Of a DNA stretch of 64,000 nt, positions 17,439 to 25,917 are shown in pieces. Source of the DNA: Bacillota bacterium (lineage in GTDB: Bacteria > Bacillota > Clostridia > Acetivibrionales > JANLFN01). Both the position numbers and the translations under genes were made by a program. The stretch covers positions 124,001 through 188,000 of the forward strand of contig JAEZTC010000001.1 in assembly GCA_023421675.1 (NCBI GenBank), given 5' to 3'. Position 1 is the first letter of the stretch; each line of letters begins with the position of its first letter. Under the pieces are notes generated by a model, which was given only the letters and a program-made list of their open reading frames with translations, was not told where the DNA came from and made no database searches.

Positions 17439-18440
17439 ATGAAAAAATTTATTAACGATCCTAAAGACTTTGTAAATGAAATGATTGAGGGTATTCTTTT
17501 AGCACACCCTGATAAGTTAAAAAGTGTAAATAATGATGTCAGATGCCTTGTAAGGGCTGATAAGATAAGAGATGGCAAAGTCGGAATTATGACCGGAGGA
17601 GGCTCGGGGCACCTGCCGCTGTTTTTGGGATATATAGGGCAGGGGCTCATTGATGGTGCGGCAGTAGGTGGAGTATTCCAATCTCCAAGTGCTCAGCAGA
17701 TGTATGAAGTAACGAAGGCTATTGATCAAGGTAAAGGTGTACTTTACCTGTTTGGAAATTATTCAGGTGACATTATAAATTTTGATATGGCTGCTGAAAT
17801 GGCAGATATGGATGGGATTAAGACAACGACAGTTTTAGGTAATGATGATGCTTCATCATCGGTAAAAGGAGAGGAACATAAAAGAAGAGGTGTAGCCGGT
17901 CTTGTCTTTGCTTTCAAGACTGCAGGCGCTGCATCTGAAAAGGGATTTTCTCTGGAAGAAGTTACACGGATTGCACAAAAAACAGTGGACAATACCCGTA
18001 CAATGGGTGTTGCAATGTCACCCTGCATTATACCTGAAGTAGGATACCCTTCCTTTAATCTTGGAGAAGATGAAATGGAAATTGGAATGGGTATTCATGG
18101 TGAACCGGGCATTAACCGCGGAAAAATAATGACAGCGGATGAAACTGTTTCAACCATGCTTGAATATATTTTTAATGATTTTGAATATAAAGCATCCGAC
18201 GAGGCTGCAGTAATTATCAATGGACTCGGTGCAACCCCATTGGAAGAACTGTATATAGCATTCAGAAAATGCAGCATGGTTTTAAAAGAAAAGGGAGTAA
18301 AAATTCATAAATCTTATATAGGTGAATTCGCAACTTCTATGGAAATGACAGGTTTTTCAGTATCCTTGCTCAAGCTGGATGACGAGCTTAAGGAATTGCT
18401 CGATATACCCTGCAATTCACCATTCTTCAAGCAAATATAA
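17439..18440 (+). CDS. dhaK: Dihydroxyacetone kinase subunit DhaK
   Basis: This 333-residue subunit binds dihydroxyacetone covalently for phosphorylation in the cytoplasm. The substrate histidine is H220 in GIHGEPG, and the glycine-rich loop MTGGGSGHLPLFLG (51-64) is conserved. ATG 17439 is chosen because GGAGGAAG precedes it by about 6 bases; an in-frame ATG at 17409 lies upstream of that site. It forms an operon with dhaL (12-base gap). No DhaM phosphotransferase gene follows, so the phosphate donor, PTS or ATP, is not settled by the locus. Single separate DhaK and DhaL polypeptides are the PTS-type arrangement. Confidence 0.93.
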   Translation: MKKFINDPKDFVNEMIEGILLAHPDKLKSVNNDVRCLVRADKIRDGKVGIMTGGGSGHLPLFLGYIGQGLIDGAAVGGVFQSPSAQQMYEVTKAIDQGKGVLYLFGNYSGDIINFDMAAEMADMDGIKTTTVLGNDDASSSVKGEEHKRRGVAGLVFAFKTAGAASEKGFSLEEVTRIAQKTVDNTRTMGVAMSPCIIPEVGYPSFNLGEDEMEIGMGIHGEPGINRGKIMTADETVSTMLEYIFNDFEYKASDEAAVIINGLGATPLEELYIAFRKCSMVLKEKGVKIHKSYIGEFATSMEMTGFSVSLLKLDDELKELLDIPCNSPFFKQI

Positions 18441-18452
18441 GGAGGGTTCAGG

Positions 18453-19088
18453 ATGAATGAGTTTAATAAAAATGATGTAATAGAAATATTTAAGGCAATT
18501 CATGCAAATATATCAATAAACAGGGACTACCTCATAAAACTGGACTCCGAGCTGGGAGATGGAGACCTTGGACTTACAATGGAAGCGGGTTTTCGCAAAA
18601 TATGTGAAACAGTTGATAGCTTGAGGGATGAGAAAGACCTGGGTGTTTTTATAAAAAAATTAGGCTTTGCAATGGCAGGTGCCGTACCTTCCACTATGGG
18701 AACACTTATGGCATCGGCTATAATGAAGTCGGGTGAAGCTGTAGCGGGTAAGGAAGTAATTACTGCTGAAGATTTGCCACAGATGGCGTTGTTGGGAATC
18801 GCAGGAATGGAACGCCGTGCAAAGGGCAGGAGGGGCGATAAAACAATTTTGGATGCTTTGTACCCTGCATATGAAGCAATGGATAAGGCAATAAAAGAAA
18901 ATAAAAGCATGAGTGAATTATTGCAAGTCGGATATGAAGGAGCAAAAAAAGGTCTTGAAGAAACCAAACTCATGAAATCTGCTTTGGGCAAGGCTGCAGT
19001 TTTTGGGGATAAGACCATTGGCAAACAAGATCCTGGAGCTACTGTTGCAGTAATTGTTTATGAGGCTATAATTGGTTATGTTAAATAA
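18453..19088 (+). CDS. dhaL: Dihydroxyacetone kinase subunit DhaL
   Basis: This 211-residue all-alpha nucleotide-binding subunit transfers phosphate to dihydroxyacetone held by DhaK. The Mg-nucleotide motif is DSELGDGDLGLTM with D31, D36 and D38, followed by the SSTMGT-like PSTMGTLMASA and RRGDKTILDALYP blocks typical of DhaL. GGAGGG precedes the ATG. It is the last gene of the unit; a terminator follows about 50 bases later. With DhaK it channels dihydroxyacetone into glycolysis as DHAP, close to pfkA in this window though not in one operon with it. Confidence 0.93.
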   Translation: MNEFNKNDVIEIFKAIHANISINRDYLIKLDSELGDGDLGLTMEAGFRKICETVDSLRDEKDLGVFIKKLGFAMAGAVPSTMGTLMASAIMKSGEAVAGKEVITAEDLPQMALLGIAGMERRAKGRRGDKTILDALYPAYEAMDKAIKENKSMSELLQVGYEGAKKGLEETKLMKSALGKAAVFGDKTIGKQDPGATVAVIVYEAIIGYVK

Positions 19089-19139
19089 ATTAAGCACCTT
19101 TTATAATTACTAAATATAAAATTATGATTTACATTTTGA

Positions 19140-19163
19140 AGCCTCTGCGAAGCAGAGGCTTTT
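19140..19163 (+). terminator. Terminator after dhaL
   Basis: A 9-bp perfect stem, AGCCTCTGC (19140-19148) with GCAGAGGCT (19152-19160), has a 3-base loop and then TTT. The same GCCTCTGC stem sequence recurs in the pfkA terminator at 22961. Confidence 0.8.
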
Positions 19164-19166
19164 AAA

Positions 19167-19313
19167 TTAAAAACTTTTCTTGCCTTTAGTTTTTTCGTCC
19201 TTGTTATAGTCTGCCTTAAGAGGTTCCTTTTTTGCATCTATCTTGTCATTATAAAATGCAGGGTCGCCAATAGCTTCCTTTACTATATCCCTGTCTCTCA
19301 TTTTTTTATCCAT
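19167..19313 (-). CDS. Small highly charged hypothetical protein (48 aa)
   Basis: A short frame on the minus strand begins with ATG at 19313 (then Asp-Lys-Lys-Met), preceded by AAAGGAG at normal spacing, and ends with GKKSF. It encodes 48 residues, mostly Lys, Asp and Glu (RDRDIVKEAIGDPAFYNDKI is the most structured part), with no membrane segment. The clear ribosome binding site and its fit between the dhaL terminator and the MocR gene support a real gene. It could be a small acid-soluble-like or stress protein; I do not recognise a family. Confidence 0.6.
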   Translation of the reverse strand: MDKKMRDRDIVKEAIGDPAFYNDKIDAKKEPLKADYNKDEKTKGKKSF

Positions 19314-19418
19314 TTAAAATATCTCCTTTGCTTAGTTATTGTTTGTCACAAATATTTTATCCATAATCTTAAAATATAATATTAAAATCTATTTGTATGA
19401 TATTTTAAATGTGTTAAT

Positions 19419-20867
19419 TTATTTTAACTGCTGTGAGACAAGTTCTGAAAGAACTGCTATTCCATGTTCTATTTCACTCAGAGAAGCGTACGAGTACGAA
19501 ATTCTTATATATTGATTTGAATGAAATTCATATAAATCCCCAGGATAAATCAGAATTTTTCTATTCAAACATTTAATAAAAAGCTCATACATGGAAATTC
19601 CTTTATTCAGCTTTATCCAAATAAAATAACCTCCGTTAGGTATTTCCCAGGTAGCTATTCCTTTAAAAAACTTGTTTAGTGCTGAAAGAGCAATGTCTCT
19701 TCTAAGTTTTATATTTTTCCTTATAATGGTGTTATGCTCATAAATAAGGCCTTTTGACAACAGCTCAGCAGCTACATACTGGCATAATGAGCCTGAACCG
19801 TAATCTGTCTGCATTTTTATATCAGCCAATCTGTTTATAACTTGTTCGGGACCTGTAACCCACCCGATTCTGAGGCCTGGACTAAGGTTTTTAGATAAAC
19901 TGCCAACATATAAGACTAACCCATTTTTATCAAAAGCTTTTATTGGAGCAGGGGGAGGAGCGTCAAACCAGAGTTCTCTATATACATCGTCCTCTATGAT
20001 AGGAAGTTGTTCCTTTTCACATAATTCTAGAAGCATTTTTCTTCTTTTTAAGGACATCACATTGCCTGTTGGATTATGAAACGTCGGCATAGAGAATAGT
20101 ATTGAGCCTTTTCTTTGTCTGTTTCTTTCCGAAAGCTGCTGTAGGTCGATACCTTCTTTATCAAGCGGGATTCCTGCCAGCTGCATTCCAAAGGACTGAA
20201 AGGTCCTTAGAGAATACAGGTAAGATGGTTTTTCAAGGTAAACAACAGAACTGCTGTGTAATATACCCAGGCATATGAGCTGTAAGGCCTGCAATGCTCC
20301 TGAGGTAACCAGAATACATGATGGTTCTGTTTTTATACCGATTTTTTCAAGGTATACACAAATTTCTTTACGTAAGCGCAGAGAACCTTTTGGTTCTTCA
20401 TAGCCAAGGGGAATATTGGATGCTGCTTTTTTCAGTACTGTCTGGATGGTATTAGAAGGGATAAGTTCAGGGGAAGGCTCACACGACCCTAACCTTATAA
20501 TTCCGGGATCATACTCGGCTTTATTGATTAGCTGCATAACAGCCTGATTGGGTTGATGGGTGCCTGAGGATACGTAATTATTCCAGTTTGGGACATATTT
20601 GTTAGATATTAATGTCCAGGTATTATTTATAATTCGTGTTCCTCCACCTGTCTTTCCTGCAACAATACCTTCTGAGGCTAACTCTTCCATTGCAGCTACA
20701 ATGGTACTTCTATTGACGCAAAACAGCTCGGAAAGAGTTCTTTGACTTGGAAGTCTGGTGCCTGCCGGCCAATCTCCTGAGGCAATCCTATCCTTAATAT
20801 ACCTTATTATTTGAATATGTAGTTGTTCAGGGCTACTCTTATCAGGTTTCCAGTTAATACTTAACAT
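19419..20867 (-). CDS. MocR-type regulator: GntR helix-turn-helix fused to a PLP aminotransferase domain
   Basis: This 482-residue protein has a GntR winged helix at residues about 8-78 (SGDWPAGTRLPSQRTLSELF) and an aminotransferase class I fold from about 110 to the end. PLP-binding elements are the Asp/Tyr pair in IIEDDVYRELWF and the Schiff-base Lys in YVGSLSKNLSPGLRIGW. MocR proteins use the PLP domain as a sensor and activate or repress adjacent genes. It is divergent from the ornithine cyclodeaminase-like and PhzF-like genes, with repeated GGTTG motifs between, so it very likely controls them. GAGGTCA precedes the ATG. Confidence 0.92.
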   Translation of the reverse strand: MLSINWKPDKSSPEQLHIQIIRYIKDRIASGDWPAGTRLPSQRTLSELFCVNRSTIVAAMEELASEGIVAGKTGGGTRIINNTWTLISNKYVPNWNNYVSSGTHQPNQAVMQLINKAEYDPGIIRLGSCEPSPELIPSNTIQTVLKKAASNIPLGYEEPKGSLRLRKEICVYLEKIGIKTEPSCILVTSGALQALQLICLGILHSSSVVYLEKPSYLYSLRTFQSFGMQLAGIPLDKEGIDLQQLSERNRQRKGSILFSMPTFHNPTGNVMSLKRRKMLLELCEKEQLPIIEDDVYRELWFDAPPPAPIKAFDKNGLVLYVGSLSKNLSPGLRIGWVTGPEQVINRLADIKMQTDYGSGSLCQYVAAELLSKGLIYEHNTIIRKNIKLRRDIALSALNKFFKGIATWEIPNGGYFIWIKLNKGISMYELFIKCLNRKILIYPGDLYEFHSNQYIRISYSYASLSEIEHGIAVLSELVSQQLK

Positions 20868-20902
20868 ATAATGACCTCATATTTTTTAACAATAATATAT
20901 CA

Positions 20903-20964
20903 TTTGGTTGGTTAAAAAACAACCAAAGATGGTTGGAGACATTTAATATCTCTTTTATTATAAT
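20903..20964 (+). promoter_or_regulatory. MocR operator repeats and divergent promoter
   Basis: TTTGGTTG (20903-20910), CAACCAAA (20920-20927) and ATGGTTGG (20929-20936) form an inverted pair plus a third copy. The third copy touches the putative -35 GAGACA (20936-20941), which is 17 bases from a perfect -10 TATAAT (20959-20964) for the gene at 20998. Several half-sites ending at a poor -35 is the pattern described for MocR activators such as GabR and PdxR. Confidence 0.7.
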
Positions 20965-20997
20965 TGCTGAGAAGAATAAATTAATGGAGTGATAAAT

Positions 20998-22044
20998 ATG
21001 ATACCCTTAAGAATACTTGGTGAGGACGATGTCAGAGCTGTCTTGGATATAAAAAGCGCAATTGAATATGTAGAAAAAGCATATATGCTCAAGGCAAGTA
21101 AAAAAGGAAGACTATTTCCCTTGATATCTGAGGAGTTCCTTCCGGGAAAAGCTGATATGGATATTAAGTCCGGACTACTGAACGGTGAAAATATATTCGG
21201 ACTGAAACTTGTTTCATGGTTTGGAGACAATTATAAACTTGGAATTCCTGCTTTAAGCAGCTTAAGCATGGTGTTTGACTTACAAAACGGATTACCTAAA
21301 GCTATAATCAGCTCAAGATATTTAACAGGAATGCGAACCGGGGCCGCTGGTGCAATAGGTGTGAAGTATCTTGCTAAAAAAAGCTCGAAGGTTCTTTTTG
21401 TAGCAGGTACAGGTGCTCAATCTGTTTATCAGATAGCAGCTTCGCTGTCCGCTATGCCGACAATACAAAAGGTATATTTATTTAACCCTTTGAGGTATGA
21501 TAGTGCATGTAAGCTTGAACACTCCATTAAAGAACAGCTTATAGAAATTCAGAACGATAAAGAGGATACAGACAATAGAAAATGGGCACGAAGAGTGCAG
21601 CAGGTTGAATTTACTGCTGTAGATAGAGCTGAAGAATCCTTGGCTGAGACTGATGCGGTAATAACAGTTACACCGTCACATACTCCATTCATTATGCAAA
21701 AGTGGATAAAGCCTGGCACACACTTTAGCTGTATTGGGGCTGACATGCCGTCTAAACAGGAAATAGACGAAAAGCTTTTTAATGGAGCGGTTGTGTTTGC
21801 AGATGATATTGAGCAGGCATCAAAAGCAGGTGAAATACAAAATGCAATAAAATCAGGTCTATTAAACAAATTACACCTTACGGAGATTGGTGAACTAATA
21901 ACAGGAAATTCAAAAGGAAGGTTAACGGGTAGGGACATTACTGTTTTTGACAGTACAGGCATAGCATTGCAGGACCTTGCAGTTTCCAAATATCTTATAT
22001 CGATAGCGGAAGAAAGAAATTTGGGAACAGTTGTCCAAATCTGA
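20998..22044 (+). CDS. Ornithine cyclodeaminase / mu-crystallin family protein
   Basis: This 348-residue NAD(P)-dependent protein has LTGMRTGAAGAIGVKYLAKK and the Rossmann nucleotide loop VLFVAGTGAQSVYQIAASLS (about residues 135-155), followed by VITVTPSHTPF and CIGADMPSKQEID. The family includes ornithine cyclodeaminase, alanine dehydrogenase, ketimine reductase and tauropine-type enzymes, and the substrate cannot be fixed from these motifs. ATG 20998 is chosen because GGAG is 8 bases upstream; a GTG at 20989 is also in frame. It is the first gene of a pair with the PhzF-like gene, under MocR control. Confidence 0.88.
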   Translation: MIPLRILGEDDVRAVLDIKSAIEYVEKAYMLKASKKGRLFPLISEEFLPGKADMDIKSGLLNGENIFGLKLVSWFGDNYKLGIPALSSLSMVFDLQNGLPKAIISSRYLTGMRTGAAGAIGVKYLAKKSSKVLFVAGTGAQSVYQIAASLSAMPTIQKVYLFNPLRYDSACKLEHSIKEQLIEIQNDKEDTDNRKWARRVQQVEFTAVDRAEESLAETDAVITVTPSHTPFIMQKWIKPGTHFSCIGADMPSKQEIDEKLFNGAVVFADDIEQASKAGEIQNAIKSGLLNKLHLTEIGELITGNSKGRLTGRDITVFDSTGIALQDLAVSKYLISIAEERNLGTVVQI

Positions 22045-22068
22045 TGAATATAGATAGTGGGGGAGAAC

Positions 22069-22938
22069 ATGAAGATAAATGTTTATAAAATGAATTCATT
22101 CGCAAAAACCGAACATGGTGGGAATGAGGCAGGAGTTGTTTTGCAAGCAGATAACTTATCTGTAGAGCAAATGCAAAAAATAGCTAGAGCAGTCGGGTTT
22201 AGTGAAACTGCTTTTGTTACGAAATCTGATTGCGCAGATTTTAAAATAAGATTTTTTACACCTAATGAAGAAGTGGATTTGTGTGGACATGCTACAATTG
22301 GCGCCTTTTATACCTTGTCATCAAAAGGGTTTATTAAGCCTGGAACTTACTCGCAGCAAACAAAAGCAGGAATTTTAAACGTCAGAGTAAACGATGATTT
22401 TTCTATAATGATGGATCAACCGGCACCTGTGTTTTATGAAACCATTGATAAAAAGCAAATTGCAGATTCCTTGAATATTAATCAAACTGAAATTGTGGGC
22501 AATTTACCTGTTCAGATAGTGTCAACAGGTTTAAAAGATATAATAGTACCGGTTAAGAATCTGGCTGTACTGTCTACTATAAATCCAGACTTTGATAGGA
22601 TTAAGAAAATAAGTGAACTGTATAATGTTGTAGGTTATCATGTATTTACTCTTGAATCCCTAAATGGCTCAACTGCGCATTGCAGAAATTTTGCACCTTT
22701 ATATGCGATACCTGAGGAATCTGCTACGGGAACATCCAATGGAGCTCTTGCTTGTTATTTGTTTAAATATTGTCTGATTGATAATAATGCAGCTCAAAAA
22801 ATAACCTTTGAGCAGGGTTATTTAATGGGAAAGCCATCAGAAATACTTGCTTCTGTAATGTTTGAGGGAAACGAAATACTGGGGGCTAAGGTTGGTGGCA
22901 AGGTATTGAATATGTCTGAAATGATCATTGAAATATAA
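22069..22938 (+). CDS. PhzF-family isomerase/epimerase-like protein
   Basis: This 289-residue protein has the diaminopimelate-epimerase-like PhzF fold: the N-terminal EHGGNEAGVVLQ, catalytic Glu in GFSETAFV, RFFTPNEEVDLCGHATIGAF, and the second half EESATGTSNGALACYLF. PhzF proteins isomerise small acids, but most family members have no known substrate. GGGGGAG lies just before ATG 22069; a GTG at 22057 is in frame but overlaps that site. Pairing with an ornithine-cyclodeaminase-like enzyme and a PLP-sensing MocR suggests amino-acid (perhaps D-amino or cyclic amino acid) turnover. Confidence 0.88.
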   Translation: MKINVYKMNSFAKTEHGGNEAGVVLQADNLSVEQMQKIARAVGFSETAFVTKSDCADFKIRFFTPNEEVDLCGHATIGAFYTLSSKGFIKPGTYSQQTKAGILNVRVNDDFSIMMDQPAPVFYETIDKKQIADSLNINQTEIVGNLPVQIVSTGLKDIIVPVKNLAVLSTINPDFDRIKKISELYNVVGYHVFTLESLNGSTAHCRNFAPLYAIPEESATGTSNGALACYLFKYCLIDNNAAQKITFEQGYLMGKPSEILASVMFEGNEILGAKVGGKVLNMSEMIIEI

Positions 22939-22960
22939 AATCCAGGGATATAAAAAGAAA

Positions 22961-22982
22961 GCCTCTGCAGGATTGCAGAGGC
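22961..22982 (-). terminator. Terminator of pfkA
   Basis: A perfect 9-bp stem GCCTCTGCA/TGCAGAGGC with a 4-base loop. On the minus strand it is followed by TTTCTTTTT, so it ends the pfkA transcript; it may also stop the convergent PhzF-like transcript. Confidence 0.82.
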
Positions 22983-22997
22983 TGCTGACACTCTAAA

Positions 22998-23969
22998 TTA
23001 TAATGATAAAATTTTGCTTAATTCAATCATATCATTATCTATTTCCTTTTTCATGTTTAACGCTTCATCTATGTCAATACCTACAACCTTGCTGTCTTTT
23101 AAAGCGATAACCTGATTGTAAACTCCATTTTTAAGAAGCTCGGTTGCCTTGGCGCCCATCATACTTGCCATTACCCTGTCACGAACTGTAGGGCTTCCGC
23201 CTCTTTGAATGTGACCAAGAATGGTTGCTCTTGCCTCAACTCCGGTTATCTCTTCAATTTGTTTGGCTACATTTATCGCTCCACCGACGCCTTCTGCAAT
23301 TATTACAATGTAATGCTTTTTACCTCTGTTTCGTCCTTCGATAATAGGCTTTATTATATTGGCATTGAAATCGAAAGGCCTTTCAGGGAGAATTATAACC
23401 TCCGCACCACAGGCTATTCCTACATTTAAAGCAATATAACCTGCCTGCCTTCCCATAACTTCAAGTACGCTGCAGCGTTCATGGGAATATGCTGTATCCC
23501 TTATCTTATCAAGTGCATCCTGAACAGTGTTTAGAGCTGTATCATAGCCTATTGTGTATTCTGAACAGCCGATATCATTATCAATAGTCCCGGGGATTCC
23601 AATTACCTGAACACCATGCTTGCTAAGGTCTTTGGCACCTCTGAATGAACCGTCCCCACCGATTACAACAAGTGCATCTATTCCAAAAACCTTGGCCATT
23701 GAAGCACCTTTTTTAATTCCTTCTTCGGTCTTAAATTCCATACAGCGCGCAGTTTGCAGTATTGTTCCGCCTCTATGGATTATGTCGGATACATTCCTTA
23801 AACCCATTTCAAAGATGTCTCCGCTGATAAGTCCGTTATAGCCCTTGTGTATTCCCATTACCTTAAAGCCCTGATGAATTCCTGTTCTTACAACAGATCT
23901 GATAGCCGCGTTCATACCTGGGGCATCGCCACCGCTTGTTAAAACACCAATAGTTTTTATCTCTCCCAT
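22998..23969 (-). CDS. pfkA: 6-phosphofructokinase (ATP-dependent)
   Basis: This 323-residue glycolytic enzyme phosphorylates fructose 6-phosphate to the 1,6-bisphosphate. Hallmarks are GVLTSGGDAPGMNAAIRSV at the N terminus, GGDGSFRGA (Gly-Gly-Asp-Gly, the ATP-type), the catalytic GIPGTIDNDIG, and the MGRQAGYIAL and IILPERPF segments; length is that of bacterial PfkA. TTGGAGGTGC precedes the ATG. It stands alone with its own promoter; a candidate is TTGCAA (24043-24048), 16 bases, TAATAT (24021-24026) on the minus strand. Confidence 0.95.
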   Translation of the reverse strand: MGEIKTIGVLTSGGDAPGMNAAIRSVVRTGIHQGFKVMGIHKGYNGLISGDIFEMGLRNVSDIIHRGGTILQTARCMEFKTEEGIKKGASMAKVFGIDALVVIGGDGSFRGAKDLSKHGVQVIGIPGTIDNDIGCSEYTIGYDTALNTVQDALDKIRDTAYSHERCSVLEVMGRQAGYIALNVGIACGAEVIILPERPFDFNANIIKPIIEGRNRGKKHYIVIIAEGVGGAINVAKQIEEITGVEARATILGHIQRGGSPTVRDRVMASMMGAKATELLKNGVYNQVIALKDSKVVGIDIDEALNMKKEIDNDMIELSKILSL

Positions 23970-24187
23970 AATAGCACCTCCAATGCGTAACCGATTGCAA
24001 TATTAAAGAACATTACTTTCATATTATGTTAATAGGATGTTATTGCAATATGTTTTTCTAAAACTACTGTTTACTGCCTTCTGATAATATTATTATAGTA
24101 ATTATAATCGCTTTTTTCTCCTATAACAACATTTTTTTAAGTTCTAATGAATAATCTGTGCTTTGAAATTTCATTTCATATAAAATA

Positions 24188-24216
24188 AAGGGCTATGATT
24201 TGATATCATAACCCTA
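24188..24216 (-). terminator. Terminator of the vWA gene
   Basis: Stem GGGCTATGAT (24190-24199) with ATCATAACCC (24205-24214), one G-U pair and a 5-base loop, placed just after the stop of the minus-strand vWA gene. The minus-strand tail is CTTTATTTTA. Confidence 0.7.
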
Positions 24217-24236
24217 AAAGCATTATCTTATTGTCC

Positions 24237-25337
24237 TCACGAACATTCCCTGTCCCAATCCTCAACTTCGTATAGTAGTGATGTTCCAGCCATGAGCTTC
24301 CTGTTATAGGAGGTGGATTGGATGAATACCTTGTATTTATCCAGAAAAACAGGCTTCAGGGTCTCATTTATTCCCCTTCTATCTACCTGAGGGCTTAAAT
24401 TAAGTATCTCCCTTACCTGGGAACCATTAAACAGCTTGCCTGTTTCCTTTTCGCACAACAGAATTTCCTTGTATAAGCCGACCTTTTCGCTCTTAGTCAA
24501 TTCATAGAAGCCTCTGCCTGTTTTAAATGAAATCCCCTGTTCCATTATGAATTCCTTAATACTCTGTTCCTTGTCTACTGCTAACACTTGAAACCGTCCG
24601 TCAGAAACAGGTGTCAGACCAGATGTGCTGATATATTCTTCAACCTCTCCGTTTTTAAGTCTCTGGATTGATGCTTTAAGGTTATAATTCAGTTTGCCGC
24701 TGCTTTTAAGCTGCTGCTCGAAACCGGCTAGACTTTCTTCACTGTCCTGCTTATAACAGATTGCCATTATTAAGTCTGAAACATTTGCAAACTGGTCCAG
24801 TGTAAGATAGAAGCCTCCGGTTTTCTGGGCGACTTCCTCATAGAATTTTTTTGAATGCTTTCTTATCCCCGGCATTGCATGAATACCATATACATTTATT
24901 CCTGCTTCTAAAAGAAGTCCAAGCTCATTCCTCCAGTCAATCCTGTTCACATTACCTGAATATGTAGGTCCATGCGGAACATCATCACCTATAAGGATTA
25001 AAGCCTTTGCTCGGCCTGATTTCCACGAAAGCTTGGTACGGGCTTGATTAAGGACCAATTCATAACATTCAGGAGCATCCCCTCCACCTGTAGGTTCCAC
25101 ATTGTTTATAAAATCAATTATTTCTTTTTCGTCTGTAGAAAAGTCACTGATTTTTATTACGTAGGCGTCGCCGGCATCACAATAATCACCATGCGCAATT
25201 ATTGAAATCCTCAAATCGCTTATGTCACTGAAAAGCTTGCGGACAATCTGGCTGACAGATCTTCGTACCTGAGTCAGACAAGGGTACATGGAACCTGTTG
25301 TGTCAAAACTGATGCATACATCAATACTATCGCTCAT
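24237..25337 (-). CDS. von Willebrand factor A domain protein
   Basis: This 366-residue protein has a vWA domain in its first 190 residues, with the metal-ion-dependent adhesion site D12-x-T14-x-S16 (DTTGSM), the second Thr/Asp in the EPTGGGDAPE loop, and ALILIGDDVPH. No signal peptide is present, so it is probably cytoplasmic. The C-terminal 170 residues (EYISTSGLTPVSDGRFQVLAVDKEQ and a coiled basic end) match nothing I know. Such soluble vWA proteins often act in metal-dependent assemblies. It is preceded by the 116-residue gene 32 bases upstream, likely one operon. Confidence 0.85.
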   Translation of the reverse strand: MSDSIDVCISFDTTGSMYPCLTQVRRSVSQIVRKLFSDISDLRISIIAHGDYCDAGDAYVIKISDFSTDEKEIIDFINNVEPTGGGDAPECYELVLNQARTKLSWKSGRAKALILIGDDVPHGPTYSGNVNRIDWRNELGLLLEAGINVYGIHAMPGIRKHSKKFYEEVAQKTGGFYLTLDQFANVSDLIMAICYKQDSEESLAGFEQQLKSSGKLNYNLKASIQRLKNGEVEEYISTSGLTPVSDGRFQVLAVDKEQSIKEFIMEQGISFKTGRGFYELTKSEKVGLYKEILLCEKETGKLFNGSQVREILNLSPQVDRRGINETLKPVFLDKYKVFIQSTSYNRKLMAGTSLLYEVEDWDRECS

Positions 25338-25369
25338 TTAGGCCCTCCTTAAAAATATAAAACTTTATC

Positions 25370-25720
25370 CTAGCAGGGTTTTACATATAGGGCATAAATG
25401 ATTTTTTCCACTCTGTGTTTTGCTAGCTCCTCCTCGTCAAATACACCCCTTTTCTCAAGTTCTTTAAACATTTCGTGATCGTAGGTTTCGATTATAAGGT
25501 TTTTGAATCCCATTTCTTTAAGATAGGGAATAACTGTGTTTTTGATTTCGCTTCTGTCCTGTTTTTGCAGTAATACCTGGTAGTTTCCTACTGTTGTTCT
25601 GTTGATGTCTTCCTTTAGCATTGTGTCTTTGATTTCATCATTAAGTAGTTTGGCTTCATCTTCCAGTTCCTTTATCTGCTGTTTGATCTCGTAATACCTT
25701 TTAACCTTTAATGCATTCAT
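25370..25720 (-). CDS. Coiled-coil hypothetical protein (Gp157/host-nuclease-inhibitor-like look)
   Basis: This 116-residue protein opens with a charged coiled coil (KRYYEIKQQIKELEDEAKLLN, truncated here, residues about 5-35), followed by a globular part with TVGNYQVLLQKQDRSEI. The pattern is reminiscent of phage-type Gp157 or nuclease-inhibitor proteins, but the match is weak. CAGGAG precedes the ATG. It lies upstream of and probably co-transcribed with the vWA gene; a perfect 8-bp inverted repeat lies 19 bases before its start. Function unknown. Confidence 0.65.
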   Translation of the reverse strand: MNALKVKRYYEIKQQIKELEDEAKLLNDEIKDTMLKEDINRTTVGNYQVLLQKQDRSEIKNTVIPYLKEMGFKNLIIETYDHEMFKELEKRGVFDEEELAKHRVEKIIYALYVKPC

Positions 25721-25738
25721 TTCTGACTCCTGACTATT

Positions 25739-25757
25739 AATATACTTTCAGTATATT
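25739..25757. promoter_or_regulatory. Palindromic operator-like site before the coiled-coil/vWA operon
   Basis: AATATACT-TTC-AGTATATT is a perfect inverted repeat with 8-bp arms and a 3-base centre. It sits 19-37 bases before the start of the coiled-coil gene, and TTGACA lies just upstream on the same strand (25768-25773 region). The size and place suit a dimeric repressor. No adjacent regulator gene is evident. Confidence 0.5.
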
Positions 25758-25917
25758 CAATAGGGCTTGTCAAAGTTCTCATATTTTAATGCTTTTTATT
25801 AGTTTTAATGGTAATTGGTTCTGTGTATTTATTAATTATTGGCTCTTTTATTAAACCAATGTAATTGTATAATTAAAAATGTAAATTAAATAGAAATGAA
25901 TGTAACAGGAGGTAAAT

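Noticed and set aside
18527..19024. A 165-residue minus-strand frame inside dhaL
   Set aside because: It is a shadow of dhaL in another frame; it has no ribosome binding site and dhaL has clear catalytic residues.
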